A stretch of DNA of 64,000 nt from Pseudomonas tructae (lineage in GTDB: Bacteria > Pseudomonadota > Gammaproteobacteria > Pseudomonadales > Pseudomonadaceae), in the NCBI RefSeq assembly GCF_004214895.1, contig NZ_CP035952.1, forward strand, positions 3,482,501 through 3,546,500, written 5' to 3'. Both the position numbers and the translations under genes were made by a program. The notes beneath the pieces were generated by a model. It was not told the DNA's origin, did no database searches, and saw only the letters and a list, made by a program, of their open reading frames with translations. Position 1 is the stretch's first letter. Every line of letters starts with the position of its first letter. Shown piece by piece: positions 26,631 through 35,580 of the stretch.

Positions 26631-29600
26631 TTAGAGCAAGGGGAATGCCAGGAGACGAGCCGTTTCGCTCATCCAGGCAGGAATATAGCCTTTGCGCGTC
26701 TCTCGCAATTCGACAAGTTGTGCACGCCAGTGCTCGTCACTTAGACCGAATCTATGGTCACTGAAAGCGTTCAACAATAGATGCTTGTTACGCACCGAAA
26801 ATTGCTGGGAGAAGTCCAATTTCTCCCAACACTCCTTGGCACGCTTGACTGATTGCAATGTCGACTCGGAAAACGCCAACAGCCAATGTTGCTCATAGTC
26901 CAACGAACGTTGTTTCTGGACATTGCCACCTACAGCGACAGGCCGTCGTGCTTCTTCCTCCATCGAGCCCCCATCCCTTAACCATCGAACATACGCGCCC
27001 CCCAAGCGGCCCTCTTCGAAGGAATACCGAAACCTCTCAGGATTGCTTTGAACCAGAAGCTCGTACAGCGCCAGCAGTTCTTCTGACAGCGTCACTGAAG
27101 CGTCGAAATTTCCCGCCTCCGCCTCTATGACCATACAGTTCGAGAGTGTATCAGCCAGGACCTTGCCGAATCGCTCAGGTTTGGACTCTGCGAGCGCCCG
27201 ATTGATCGATAGACTCTCCTTGGTCAGCCGTAATGCTTCCTCTATCTCACCGACATCCGATAGACGCGCAGCGTAAGTCATCAATGTCAGCGCAAAGTTC
27301 TGCCGATGCTTCTCGGGCTCGCTCTCCATCAATGCGCGACGCAGCCCCAAGCCCTCTTTATTTGCAGCCAACGCCTTGTGAATATGCCCGTTCATCCCCA
27401 GGCACCTGGCGTAGATACTCAAGCTGACGGCCAGATCGTTCTGGTTGGATTTGGAAACAGCTCGTCCAACGCTTCTTGTTAACTGAAGCCCTTCTTGACT
27501 CAATTGCAAGGCTTCTTCGGACTTTCCACAATCGGCCAAGCAACTTGCACAGATCCCCAATGTCTTCGAGAGCTCAATGCAATCTTTATTTCCATGCACC
27601 GAAATAATCTGCCTACTGAGCCGCAGGGCTTTCTGGGCGCTGGCCAATGCCTCGTCATTTTGACCCTGGACGGTCAGCAACTCCGAATGCAACCTCAAGT
27701 GCCAATTCTGCCTCAGGTCATTGTCACGCGAGCCACGAAGCTTTGGTCCGAGCGCAAGTGCTTGCTCAACAACCGCTAATGCTTCGCGTGTCTGCCCATC
27801 GTTCTTTAACGCAAAGGTTAAATGCCCAAGAGCTGCTGCGTAATCCTCAATGCTGCGCGAGGTCTCTTTTTTACTCATTTTCTGGAGGCACCGGAGGACT
27901 TGGCTCTGCCGCACAGAAATACTCAGTTTGGCCAACGGTACAATGTCGTAGTTCAACCATTGCATCAGCGCACCCGAAGCCTGCGACTGCAATCGAGGAG
28001 GTAGCCCCTGATAGGCGCGCTCAACGACCTCAAGCAAAGGACCGGATGTCTCGAGGCAGACTGCAATGCAATCATCGACACATGAAACAAAGTGCCGTCG
28101 CAAAACTTCTTCGATTACCGGTAACAGATCTTCGCGTTCGCGCAGCAGACGGGCTACCACTGTCAGGCTGGAACGTCTCAGCGCGTGACTACCGCTAGCC
28201 AGTACCTGATCAAGCAGTTCCACTCCACGCGCGCCCAGCAGGCTCTGCGCCACTAACGCCTCACCAATCAGATCAGGTCGCAAGCCTTGCAGGCCCTGAT
28301 GGTGATCCGGATACAAGGGGGTAAGCATCCGGTAAAGGGACTTGAGTTCAGTTCGCTCGACGTCCGAAACGTCAAGAATGTCTTCCAGCATGCGCTCAGT
28401 AGCGATGCCATTGGCCAAAGTGGACAGTGTCATCAATACACTCGCCCGATGAACGACTTCCTCTCCCTGGTCTGCGGTTGCCCCCAGCATCTTGGCCCAG
28501 TAACGCCGCTCATGGTTGACCAGTGCTCGCGGCAACGCCTCGGCAGACTTCGGCCGCTCGCCACGCAGGGCCATCAACGCCGCCATCTGGATGTAAAGAG
28601 GCCTGGAGAAGTGTGAATCCTCCAGATCCGGTATGTGCTCCGGCGGATGCACTTCCAACTTTTCGGCGAATGCCGCTAAAGCCTGATTGTAAGCCGATTG
28701 CCTCGAGTCGGGACTTGCATGGAGTGCCGGCAGAATGAACGGGCCGCTGGTAGCGGGCCCTTCCAGCACGTCTTCACACTGACTGTCTTTGCCGGGCAGC
28801 ACGTTCCACCATTCGCCCCCGGCGCGGGCTAACAGAAGTAAACGTACTGGCTGAATCTGCGACTTGTCCTTGAGCCCCTTGATCAGGGCAAGCAGAAGCG
28901 GCTGGCGGGTCTCGGCGTAGTCGATCACGATCAAACTGGGGGTTGGACTTGCAACCAGGCTCCGAGCCAGCTCCTGCACTTTGTCGGTGTCACACTCACC
29001 CGCCAGAAATCCTGCATTCCATCCCTGTAGTTGCATCCGTCGGCACATTTCCAGCGCCATGCGCGTCTTGCCGACACCCCCTGGGCCACAGAGCAAACGC
29101 ACTTGCAAGGTAAAATCAGATCGCTGTACCCACTCCAACTGCGTTAGCAGAAAGGGTTCACGGTTGGCATCGAAAGGCACGATTGCCTCTTCGGCACGCA
29201 AGAGCTGACTGTCGCTCAAGCCCTGTCTCGGCCGCCAGGTTGCCTTGGGTAATACAAAACCAGGCAGGACCTGACTCGCGACCGTCTCGATAGGCGAAGT
29301 CGTGTCGGTAGCAAGCGGTGCATTCGGACGCTGTTCATGCGCCTGCACGGGAGCACTCTCCAACACCCAACCCAATGCTTGCCCACAGGACTGCGCGCAC
29401 TGCGCCCACGAATAAAGGCCGCACAGTTTCTCCCGCAGGCGAAAGGCATCGTGGCGTTTGGACGGGTCATGTGCAATCAGCGTCAGCGCCTTGACCAGCC
29501 GTTCGACATCAGTTGCTGAGTGATAAGGCGCCTGCTCACTGCCTTCGACATCCATTGTCGTGACCCAGGACTTGTAAGCCCCGTGTTCAAGCTCTTCGAG

Positions 29601-30623
29601 CAACTTGTACGCACCACTTTTCACACTCAGCACCAGCGGCACGCCTGCGGCGATCGCCTCCCAGGCTACCAGGCCAAACCCTTCATGCCAGGACGGCATC
29701 ATTGCAACGGATGAACCTCGCAAGTCGTCGAATAGTACCTGCCGTTGCGCAGTAAAAGGCAGAGGCTGGATGTTGACCACACGCCCCGCTTGCTCCTGTG
29801 CGTAACGTCGCAGTTCCGCTTCCGCATCGTCACCGGCGCCTTGCGTGATGTTTTCGAAATCTACGCCACGCAACAACAACTTTGGTTCGTTCTTGCCCTG
29901 AAACCTGTTGGGCATTTCCGGTTGTGCGTCTGCTTGACGAATCGCCTGGGAGAACGCTGCAACCCCCAGATGCGCCTGTTTGATTTTCCTTGCGTCAGCA
30001 CTCAGACGCCCACTCAAGAATCCTTTCAATGTCTTGGGTTCACGCTTGGCAGTGATTTCCGCCAATCCTGGAACCAACATTGGGATCGACTCATGGTCGA
30101 GCATGTCGTACAACGCATCGCGTAGCAGCGGGCCAACAGCCATCACCACGTCCGCAGCCTGAAACAACTGCCGTTGTTCATCCTCTTTGGACCTGGCCCG
30201 CTGGGCGTTCTCGACAAAGGGCTCATAGCGTTCATAGCTCATATGGTGGATCAATGCCGACCGTCCACCTCGCGCTTTCGACGCTAAGGCAATGGCACCG
30301 GTAATGCGGTCATGCCCCAACCAGACGCACCGCGCATCTATCTCAATCCCTGCCGCTGCCAACGCTTGCCAAGCCAGATGCTCGTGGCCGGATGCAAACT
30401 GCTTTTGCTCCTCCAGCCCCAGCGAAATCAGCGTTACCTGCTGGGCTGCGGCATCATCGCGCTCCTGCTCACTGGCCCAAAGCACCACACAGACAGTCCG
30501 GGCCTGGCGATAGTACAGCGCAGAAAACGCCCCTAGCAGGTCACTATTGAAACTGTTGATCCCACCAAATTGAGGTCCCCAGCGAGTGGCAAAACTGATC
30601 AAGGTATCGAGCGCAGGCATCAT
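26631..30623 (-). CDS. GT4-like / STAND NTPase / TPR three-part protein
   Basis: 1330 residues, one gene, no close partner. Residues about 10-420 resemble a GT-B glycosyltransferase of the GT4 type: N-terminal GPQFGGINSFNSDLLGAF (16-33), and the donor-site EX7E motif E314-E322 in SWHEGFGLVAWEAIAAGVP. Residues about 475-800 are a STAND/AAA-like P-loop NTPase: Walker A GPGGVGKT (513-520), Walker B LIVIDYAET (564-572), and an arginine after the sensor strand (LLLLAR, 595-600). Residues about 920-1195 hold roughly six TPR-like repeats (for example DGQTREALAVVEQAL, CGKSEEALQLSQEGL, VGEIEEALRLTKESL). This effector - switch - sensor order is that of STAND defence and cell-death proteins. Base content is clearly lower than its neighbours (27 of 60 GC in 27541-27600 against 47 of 60 in 46021-46080), a sign of transfer. 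A glycosyltransferase as effector is unusual. Function is inferred, not known. Confidence 0.75.
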   Translation of the reverse strand: MMPALDTLISFATRWGPQFGGINSFNSDLLGAFSALYYRQARTVCVVLWASEQERDDAAAQQVTLISLGLEEQKQFASGHEHLAWQALAAAGIEIDARCVWLGHDRITGAIALASKARGGRSALIHHMSYERYEPFVENAQRARSKEDEQRQLFQAADVVMAVGPLLRDALYDMLDHESIPMLVPGLAEITAKREPKTLKGFLSGRLSADARKIKQAHLGVAAFSQAIRQADAQPEMPNRFQGKNEPKLLLRGVDFENITQGAGDDAEAELRRYAQEQAGRVVNIQPLPFTAQRQVLFDDLRGSSVAMMPSWHEGFGLVAWEAIAAGVPLVLSVKSGAYKLLEELEHGAYKSWVTTMDVEGSEQAPYHSATDVERLVKALTLIAHDPSKRHDAFRLREKLCGLYSWAQCAQSCGQALGWVLESAPVQAHEQRPNAPLATDTTSPIETVASQVLPGFVLPKATWRPRQGLSDSQLLRAEEAIVPFDANREPFLLTQLEWVQRSDFTLQVRLLCGPGGVGKTRMALEMCRRMQLQGWNAGFLAGECDTDKVQELARSLVASPTPSLIVIDYAETRQPLLLALIKGLKDKSQIQPVRLLLLARAGGEWWNVLPGKDSQCEDVLEGPATSGPFILPALHASPDSRQSAYNQALAAFAEKLEVHPPEHIPDLEDSHFSRPLYIQMAALMALRGERPKSAEALPRALVNHERRYWAKMLGATADQGEEVVHRASVLMTLSTLANGIATERMLEDILDVSDVERTELKSLYRMLTPLYPDHHQGLQGLRPDLIGEALVAQSLLGARGVELLDQVLASGSHALRRSSLTVVARLLREREDLLPVIEEVLRRHFVSCVDDCIAVCLETSGPLLEVVERAYQGLPPRLQSQASGALMQWLNYDIVPLAKLSISVRQSQVLRCLQKMSKKETSRSIEDYAAALGHLTFALKNDGQTREALAVVEQALALGPKLRGSRDNDLRQNWHLRLHSELLTVQGQNDEALASAQKALRLSRQIISVHGNKDCIELSKTLGICASCLADCGKSEEALQLSQEGLQLTRSVGRAVSKSNQNDLAVSLSIYARCLGMNGHIHKALAANKEGLGLRRALMESEPEKHRQNFALTLMTYAARLSDVGEIEEALRLTKESLSINRALAESKPERFGKVLADTLSNCMVIEAEAGNFDASVTLSEELLALYELLVQSNPERFRYSFEEGRLGGAYVRWLRDGGSMEEEARRPVAVGGNVQKQRSLDYEQHWLLAFSESTLQSVKRAKECWEKLDFSQQFSVRNKHLLLNAFSDHRFGLSDEHWRAQLVELRETRKGYIPAWMSETARLLAFPLL

Positions 30624-30698
30624 GCGTAAGTTCTTTCGGTCCAGGATAGGCTGACAAACAATGATGGCATTGTACCTTCATCCTGATCCCGATTCTGA

Positions 30699-31571
30699 TC
30701 AACCTAACAGGAACTTTTCCACCCACTCACTGCACGCCGCCGCATCTTCCTGCATAAAACAGTGCCCGCCCGGCACTTGGTTGGCCGTGACCTGAGGGTT
30801 GTTGCGAGCCCAACGCTGAACCGACTGCGGCACGAAGGGATAGGTGCTTTCGCCGTAGAGCACCAGGGTCGGGGTGCGTACCTGGGCCAGCGAAGCCCAC
30901 ATGCGCCGCGGGAAGGAGCTGAAGATTTCTACTTCGCGGCTGGGCCGGCACTTGAGCACTACGCCTTCGCCGCAGTCACCAATGGCGTGCTCGATGTAGG
31001 ACTGCAACGCCGATTCGCTCCAGCCCTTGAAGATCCCCCGGCCCTCCAGCGACGATCGCGCGGCGCTGCGATCGGGCCAGTGGCTGCGGCGGGTGGCGGC
31101 CTTGCGGGCCAGGGCATGGCGACGGTGCAGGCCGACCAGTGCCGCAGCACCCATGATGCCCATCATCGAAGAGGTAAAGAGCACCGGGTCGAGCAGTACC
31201 GCGCGCTGGAACAGCCGGGGCTGCTGCGCCAGCATCAGGCCGCTGAGCACCCCGCCAAAGCTGTGGCCGACGGCAAAGCGCGGTACTTCACCGTACTCGC
31301 CACGCCCCGCTTCGAAAGCCTCGATGGCCAGCGTCGCGGTGCGGTTCCAACCGGCGAACGGCCCGCCATGATCGCTGTCGCCATGGCCCTGGACATCGCA
31401 CAGCCACAGGTCGAAATGCTCGGCCAGGCGCGCCAGCAACGGCTGGTAGGCCAGGCAGCAAAAGCCGTTGCCATGCAGAAAATGCAGCAACGGCTTGCCA
31501 CTGGCTGGGGAGCTCCAGCCGCGCAGGGTGAAGCCAGCACTTGTGTCATGGGACCAGGGAATCAACTGCAT
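30699..31571 (-). CDS. Alpha/beta-fold hydrolase
   Basis: 290 residues. Oxyanion motif HGNG (33-36), nucleophile Ser104 in VGHSFGGVLS, and the catalytic histidine in VPGGHCFMQED near the end. A typical soluble esterase/lipase-type enzyme with a helical lid in 125-190; substrate unknown. The ATG at 31571 is taken; an in-frame GTG lies four codons upstream at 31583. It follows the LysE-type gene by 17 bases on the same strand, so they may share a message. Confidence 0.85.
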   Translation of the reverse strand: MQLIPWSHDTSAGFTLRGWSSPASGKPLLHFLHGNGFCCLAYQPLLARLAEHFDLWLCDVQGHGDSDHGGPFAGWNRTATLAIEAFEAGRGEYGEVPRFAVGHSFGGVLSGLMLAQQPRLFQRAVLLDPVLFTSSMMGIMGAAALVGLHRRHALARKAATRRSHWPDRSAARSSLEGRGIFKGWSESALQSYIEHAIGDCGEGVVLKCRPSREVEIFSSFPRRMWASLAQVRTPTLVLYGESTYPFVPQSVQRWARNNPQVTANQVPGGHCFMQEDAAACSEWVEKFLLG

Positions 31572-31588
31572 GTGCCAGCGCACTCACG

Positions 31589-32218
31589 TCAGGAAAAGCT
31601 CGATTCTACAAACAGCAGGGGGTACAGGGATATCACCAGCAACGCCGCCATCAGCAGATTGAACAACATCAACCAGCGCGGGTTCTGCAGTACCGTGCGC
31701 AAGGCGCTGCCAAACATCACCCAGACGCAGACACTGGGCAGGTTTACCAGGGCGAACAACGTGGCAATCACGATAACATTAGTGAGGTAACCCTGGGCCG
31801 GGGTGTAGGTGGTGATTGCGCCTACAGCCATGACCCAGGCCTTGGGATTGACCCACTGAAAGGCCGCTGCGCCCCAGAAGCCCAGCGGTTTGCGACTGTC
31901 GGGGTTACTCACCGACAGAGGCCCGGAAGTGGCGATCTTGTAGGCCAGGTACAGCAAATAAGCGGCGCCGACATAACGCAGCACGGTATAGATCGGTGGG
32001 TAGGCTTTGAACACCTCGCCCAGGCCAAAGCCCACCGCCAGGACCATGACCATGAAGCCGACGCTGATGCCCAGCGCATGAGGAATCGAACGACGTACCC
32101 CGAAGTTCACCCCGGAGGCCAGCAACATGGTGTTGTTGGGCCCCGGGGTGATCGAGGAGACGAAGGCGAACAGCACGAAGGCGCTGAGCAGGTCCAGTGA
32201 GCCGAGCATGGCAGGCAT
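31589..32218 (-). CDS. LysE/RhtB-family exporter
   Basis: 209 residues with six membrane helices. The family signature FVSSITPGPNNTMLLASGVNFG occupies residues 19-40, and QWVNPKAWVMAVGA marks the conserved helix 4. Members export amino acids such as homoserine, threonine or lysine; which one is not deducible. The second methionine (residue 4) could also be the start. Confidence 0.87.
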   Translation of the reverse strand: MPAMLGSLDLLSAFVLFAFVSSITPGPNNTMLLASGVNFGVRRSIPHALGISVGFMVMVLAVGFGLGEVFKAYPPIYTVLRYVGAAYLLYLAYKIATSGPLSVSNPDSRKPLGFWGAAAFQWVNPKAWVMAVGAITTYTPAQGYLTNVIVIATLFALVNLPSVCVWVMFGSALRTVLQNPRWLMLFNLLMAALLVISLYPLLFVESSFS

Positions 32219-32297
32219 CCAGTTTTTTTATTGGGCTGCACTGACACTAACGGAGTCCTGACCTGCCTCAGCCATACAGTTGCTGAAAATAATGCCG

Positions 32298-32906
32298 CTA
32301 CACTTGACTGTCCCGCTTCGCCAGCGCCTCGACCACAAAATCCAGGCGGTCCTGGCCGAAGAACATCTGCTCGCCGACAAAGCAGGTAGGCGCGCCAAAC
32401 ACGCCGCGGCGCACGGCCTCCTCGGTGGCCTCTTTGAGTGCTGCCTTGACCTCGGCCTCAGCGGTCCAGGCCTGATACTGCTCGGGATCGAAACCGGCCG
32501 CTTGCAGCACACCCGCCAGCACCTGCACGTCGCCAAGATTGCGTTGCTGTACCCACAGGGCCTGAAACATCGCCCTCAGGTAGGCCTCGAATCGCTCTGG
32601 TTGATAGCGCTGCACGGCAACAGTGCCGCGCATCAGGCCCAGGGTGTTGATCGGAAAGCCCGGGGGCAATGCCAAGGTCACGCCATAGCGCTTGGCGTAG
32701 CGCTGAAAATCGACAAACACATGCCGGGCCTTGGCCGGCACCATCACCGGCGAGGCATTGCCGGTGGCCTGGAACACCCCGCCCAGCAGCATCGGCCGGT
32801 ACAGCAGTTGGGCATCCTGTTCATTACACAGTTTCGGTAACTGGGTCCAGGCCAGATAGCTGGCCGGGCTACCCAGATCAAAGAAGAATTCCACGGTCTT
32901 GCTCAT
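32298..32906 (-). CDS. 2-hydroxychromene-2-carboxylate isomerase family (kappa-GST fold)
   Basis: 202 residues. Opens VEFFFDLGSPASYLAWTQLPKL, the glutathione-binding Ser/Pro loop of DsbA-fold HCCA isomerases, and ends with RRGVFGAPTCFVGEQMFFGQDRLDFV, the conserved C-terminal part. Such enzymes use glutathione to isomerise intermediates of naphthalene-like aromatics or related compounds. The ATG at 32906 has AAAGGAA upstream. It follows an unusual SDR gene by 35 bases, so the two form a unit. Confidence 0.87.
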   Translation of the reverse strand: MSKTVEFFFDLGSPASYLAWTQLPKLCNEQDAQLLYRPMLLGGVFQATGNASPVMVPAKARHVFVDFQRYAKRYGVTLALPPGFPINTLGLMRGTVAVQRYQPERFEAYLRAMFQALWVQQRNLGDVQVLAGVLQAAGFDPEQYQAWTAEAEVKAALKEATEEAVRRGVFGAPTCFVGEQMFFGQDRLDFVVEALAKRDSQV

Positions 32907-32941
32907 TGGCAGCAGTTCCTTTGTTGTTATTGGCAGAGGGC

Positions 32942-33673
32942 TTACCAGCGTTCCATCCACGGCCGCAGGTCGAGCTCGAAGGTCCAGGCATCCCTAGGCT
33001 GGTTGTGCAAGAACCAGTAGCTGTCGGCGATGTGCTGCGGGTCGAGAATGCCGTCCTGGTCCTTGAGTGCATAGCGCTCGGGAAAGCTGTCACGAATGAA
33101 TGCAGTATCGATAGCACCGTCCACCACCACATGGGCGACATGAATATTGCGCGGCCCAAGCTCACGGGCCATGCTCTGGGCCAGGGCGCGAATGCCATGT
33201 TTGGCCCCGGCAAAAGCAGCGAACCCGGCAGCGCCGCGCAAACCGGCGGTGGCACCGGTGAACAGGATAGTCCCACGCTCGCGAGTGACCATGCGCCGGG
33301 CCACCGCCTGACTGGTCAAGAAGCCGGCGAAACAGGCCATCTCCCAAATCTTGAAGTACTTGCGCGCGGTCTCTTCGAGAATGCTGCAGGGCACGTTGGC
33401 GCCGATGTTGAAGACAAAGGCTTCGATCGGGCCGAGGGTGCTTTCGATCTCTTCGACCAACGCCGCCACGTCCTCTTCCTTGCGCGCATCCGACGCAAAA
33501 CCGTGCGCCTCGCCACCGGCCGCGCGGATCTCGTCCACCAGCGGCTGCAGCTTGTCGGCACTGCGCCGGGTCACGCAGGCGACATAACCCTCGCGGGCAA
33601 AACGCCTGGCAATCGCGCCGCCGGTGGCATCGCCGGCCCCAACCACCAGTGCCACCTTCTTGCCTTGAGTCAT
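32942..33673 (-). CDS. Short-chain dehydrogenase-like protein lacking the Ser-Tyr pair
   Basis: 243 residues, Rossmann fold with the nucleotide loop VGAGDATGGAIA (11-22) and NIGANVP in place of NNAG. The YxxxK site reads FAGAK: Phe154 replaces the tyrosine while Lys158 is kept. The serine expected 13 residues earlier is Ala141. Without these it is unlikely to be a classical oxidoreductase; a lyase-like, dehydratase or binding role is possible. The ATG at 33673 has GGAGG. It is divergent from a TetR gene and in line with the HCCA-isomerase-type gene. Confidence 0.82.
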   Translation of the reverse strand: MTQGKKVALVVGAGDATGGAIARRFAREGYVACVTRRSADKLQPLVDEIRAAGGEAHGFASDARKEEDVAALVEEIESTLGPIEAFVFNIGANVPCSILEETARKYFKIWEMACFAGFLTSQAVARRMVTRERGTILFTGATAGLRGAAGFAAFAGAKHGIRALAQSMARELGPRNIHVAHVVVDGAIDTAFIRDSFPERYALKDQDGILDPQHIADSYWFLHNQPRDAWTFELDLRPWMERW

Positions 33674-33688
33674 GTGTCGCCTCCATTG

Positions 33689-33711
33689 GTAAACGATCAT
33701 TTAGTAAACGA
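33689..33711. promoter_or_regulatory. Direct repeats between SDR and TetR genes
   Basis: Two copies of GTAAACGA (33689-33696 and 33704-33711) spaced 15 bases start to start, in the 91-base gap between divergent genes, upstream of a TATGAT box at 33721-33726. They could be the site of the TetR protein at 33765. Confidence 0.4.
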
Positions 33712-33764
33712 ACGCTATGCTATGATTCAGGCTTCGTCAAGCCAGCCCTGCGGAGCATGTCGGC

Positions 33765-34319
33765 GTGCGCTATTCCACCACCCACAAACAACAGACTCGG
33801 CAAAAACTGCTGGAAAGCAGCGGTGCCCTGGCCAAACGCGGCGGCTTCGCGACCACCGGCGTGGCCGGGCTGATGAAGGCCATCGGCCTGACCGGCGGCG
33901 CCTTCTACAACCACTTCCCGTCCAAGGACGACCTGTTCACCGAGGTGGTGCGCCGCGAGCTGTCCAGCAGCCCGATTGCCCAGCAACCCATGAGCCGCGC
34001 ACGGCTCGAGCGTTGCCTTGACCAGTACCTGAGCATGGCGCATTTGCACAACGTCGAAGGCGGGTGCGCGATCCCCACCCTGGGTGCGGAAATCGCCCGC
34101 GCAGAGTTACCGGTGCGCGCTGAAGCCGAACACTGGCTGTGCAGTCTGCAGCACGCCTGGGCGCAGACCCTGGAAGATCCGGAGCTGGCCTGGGCGCTGG
34201 TCAGCCAGTGTGTGGGCGCGCTGGTGATTGCCCGCATGCTTGCCAGCGAGCCGCTTCAGCAACAGGTGCTCAAGGCCTCCCGCGACTTCATCACCGGGGC
34301 CCTGCATGAAGCCCCTTGA
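33765..34319 (+). CDS. TetR/AcrR-family repressor
   Basis: 184 residues with GTG start. Helix-turn-helix at 10-55, RQKLLESSGALAKRGGFATTGVAGLMKAIGLTGGAFYNHFPSKDDLF, the AcrR subgroup. The gene is divergent from the SDR/HCCA-isomerase unit, which it probably represses. CGGAG nine bases upstream supports the GTG. Its end overlaps the next gene by 14 bases. Confidence 0.87.
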   Translation: MRYSTTHKQQTRQKLLESSGALAKRGGFATTGVAGLMKAIGLTGGAFYNHFPSKDDLFTEVVRRELSSSPIAQQPMSRARLERCLDQYLSMAHLHNVEGGCAIPTLGAEIARAELPVRAEAEHWLCSLQHAWAQTLEDPELAWALVSQCVGALVIARMLASEPLQQQVLKASRDFITGALHEAP

Positions 34320-34902
34320 GTCACTGCTGCTGAGCCTGGCCCTGACTGTCCCGCTTGCCGCCCTCGCCGCTTGCCCGGTCGGCCAGTACGAAATCTGCCT
34401 GGGCAGTTGCATCTGCTCGCCCATCGACCCCGGCCAGGCCGGTACCGTGCTCGACGACCTCGGGCGCGTGGCCAGCAGTTCCCTGGCCCTGGCCTTGCAG
34501 CAAGCGCGCACGACGGCGGCGGCCGGCACGGTACTGCCGATCCCGCTGCACATCCGCGCTCAGCTCGAACCCTTTTACGACTTCCAGGTACTCGATGCGG
34601 CGCGCTACAAGGTCGGCGATCAGCAAGCCCTGGACAGCGCCAATGCGCTGCTGCAGAACCCCGACGTCAACGCCGTGACCCTGATCGACATCATCGTCTT
34701 TCGCCACCAAGCCGACGCCCAGGACAACGTCGCGCTCTGGGCCCATGAGCTGCAGCATGTGCAGCAGTACCAGCAATGGGGGGTGGAGGAATTCGCCCGG
34801 CGCTACTCGCGCGACTTCAACGCCGTCGAAGCCCCGGCCTACGAAATCCAGGCGAAGGTCAGCAAGGCCCTGAGGCAGCGCGCCTCCGGCCAGGCTCGCT
34901 GA
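34306..34902 (+). CDS. DUF4157-like HExxH protein, predicted lipoprotein
   Basis: 198 residues. The N-terminal signal MKPLESLLLSLALTVPLAALAAC ends in a plausible lipobox LAAC (Cys23). A zinc-protease-like HELQH stands at 147-151, followed by QQYQQWGVEEFARRY and the downstream acidic EAPAYEIQ, the pattern of the DUF4157 domain (eCIS-core/metallopeptidase-like). It is coupled to the TetR gene. Whether it cleaves protein is unknown. The extra cysteines at 31, 35 and 37 (ICLGSCIC) could form disulfides in the periplasm. Confidence 0.75.
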   Translation: MKPLESLLLSLALTVPLAALAACPVGQYEICLGSCICSPIDPGQAGTVLDDLGRVASSSLALALQQARTTAAAGTVLPIPLHIRAQLEPFYDFQVLDAARYKVGDQQALDSANALLQNPDVNAVTLIDIIVFRHQADAQDNVALWAHELQHVQQYQQWGVEEFARRYSRDFNAVEAPAYEIQAKVSKALRQRASGQAR

Positions 34903-34903
34903 G

Positions 34904-35515
34904 TCAGGCGCAGGCGCCGTGTAATGCGCTCAGCGCCGGTTTGATCATCGCCTGCAGGCGCGGTGCGGCAATGCCGTCGCGGGCCTGAATGGCAATGCCG
35001 TGCAGCAAGGTGGCAAACAGATCGCCCAGCGCCTCGGGGTCGGCATCAGCCTTGAGCTCGCCACGGCCGTGGGCCTGCTGCAACAGGTCGATGATCGACT
35101 GGGTGCGTTGGCGGCGCAGCTCGCTCATCCAGTCGAGGACGCCCGTGATATCCGGCCCGCCGCTGGCGGTCGAGGAGACGGCCAGGCAGCCCCGCGGACC
35201 GTCGGCGCGGGTGTAGGTGGCGATGGCATCGGCAAGGATCTGCGCCACCGCCTCACTCACCGGCAAGCTGCGCTGGATAACGCGCTCGGCAAAGCCACCC
35301 TGCTCGGCCAGGTACAGCGCCACCACTTCGCGAAACAGTTGTTCCTTGCTGCCGAAGGCTGCGTAGATCCGCGCTGAAGCAATGCCCAGGGCACTGACCA
35401 GCAAGGCCATCGACGTGCCTTCATATCCGTATTGCCAGAAGGTCACCAGGGCCTTGTGCAAGGCCTGGTCACGATCGAATTCCCGGGGACGTCCGGCCAT
35501 GGGTAGTGTGTCCAT
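34904..35515 (-). CDS. TetR/AcrR-family repressor
   Basis: 203 residues. The opening MAGRPREFDRDQALHKALVTFWQYGYEGTSMALLVSALGIASARIYAAFGSKEQLF is the classic N-terminus of the AcrR group whose C-terminal part has GPRGCLAVSS. Divergent from the isomerase-like gene with a perfect palindrome over the promoter of that gene. Start at 35515 or 35500 (second Met) cannot be told apart. Confidence 0.87.
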   Translation of the reverse strand: MDTLPMAGRPREFDRDQALHKALVTFWQYGYEGTSMALLVSALGIASARIYAAFGSKEQLFREVVALYLAEQGGFAERVIQRSLPVSEAVAQILADAIATYTRADGPRGCLAVSSTASGGPDITGVLDWMSELRRQRTQSIIDLLQQAHGRGELKADADPEALGDLFATLLHGIAIQARDGIAAPRLQAMIKPALSALHGACA

Positions 35516-35551
35516 CCAATCAGTTGCGGCGGATTCTACCTTGCAAAACAG

Positions 35552-35580
35552 TTGACGCAAGCCCGTTGCCGACCTATTGT
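35552..35580 (+). promoter_or_regulatory. Sigma-70 promoter of the isomerase-hydrolase-methyltransferase genes
   Basis: TTGACG (35552-35557), 17-base spacer, TATTGT (35575-35580). The -10 box lies inside the palindromic operator that follows, so a repressor bound there would block RNA polymerase. Confidence 0.65.
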
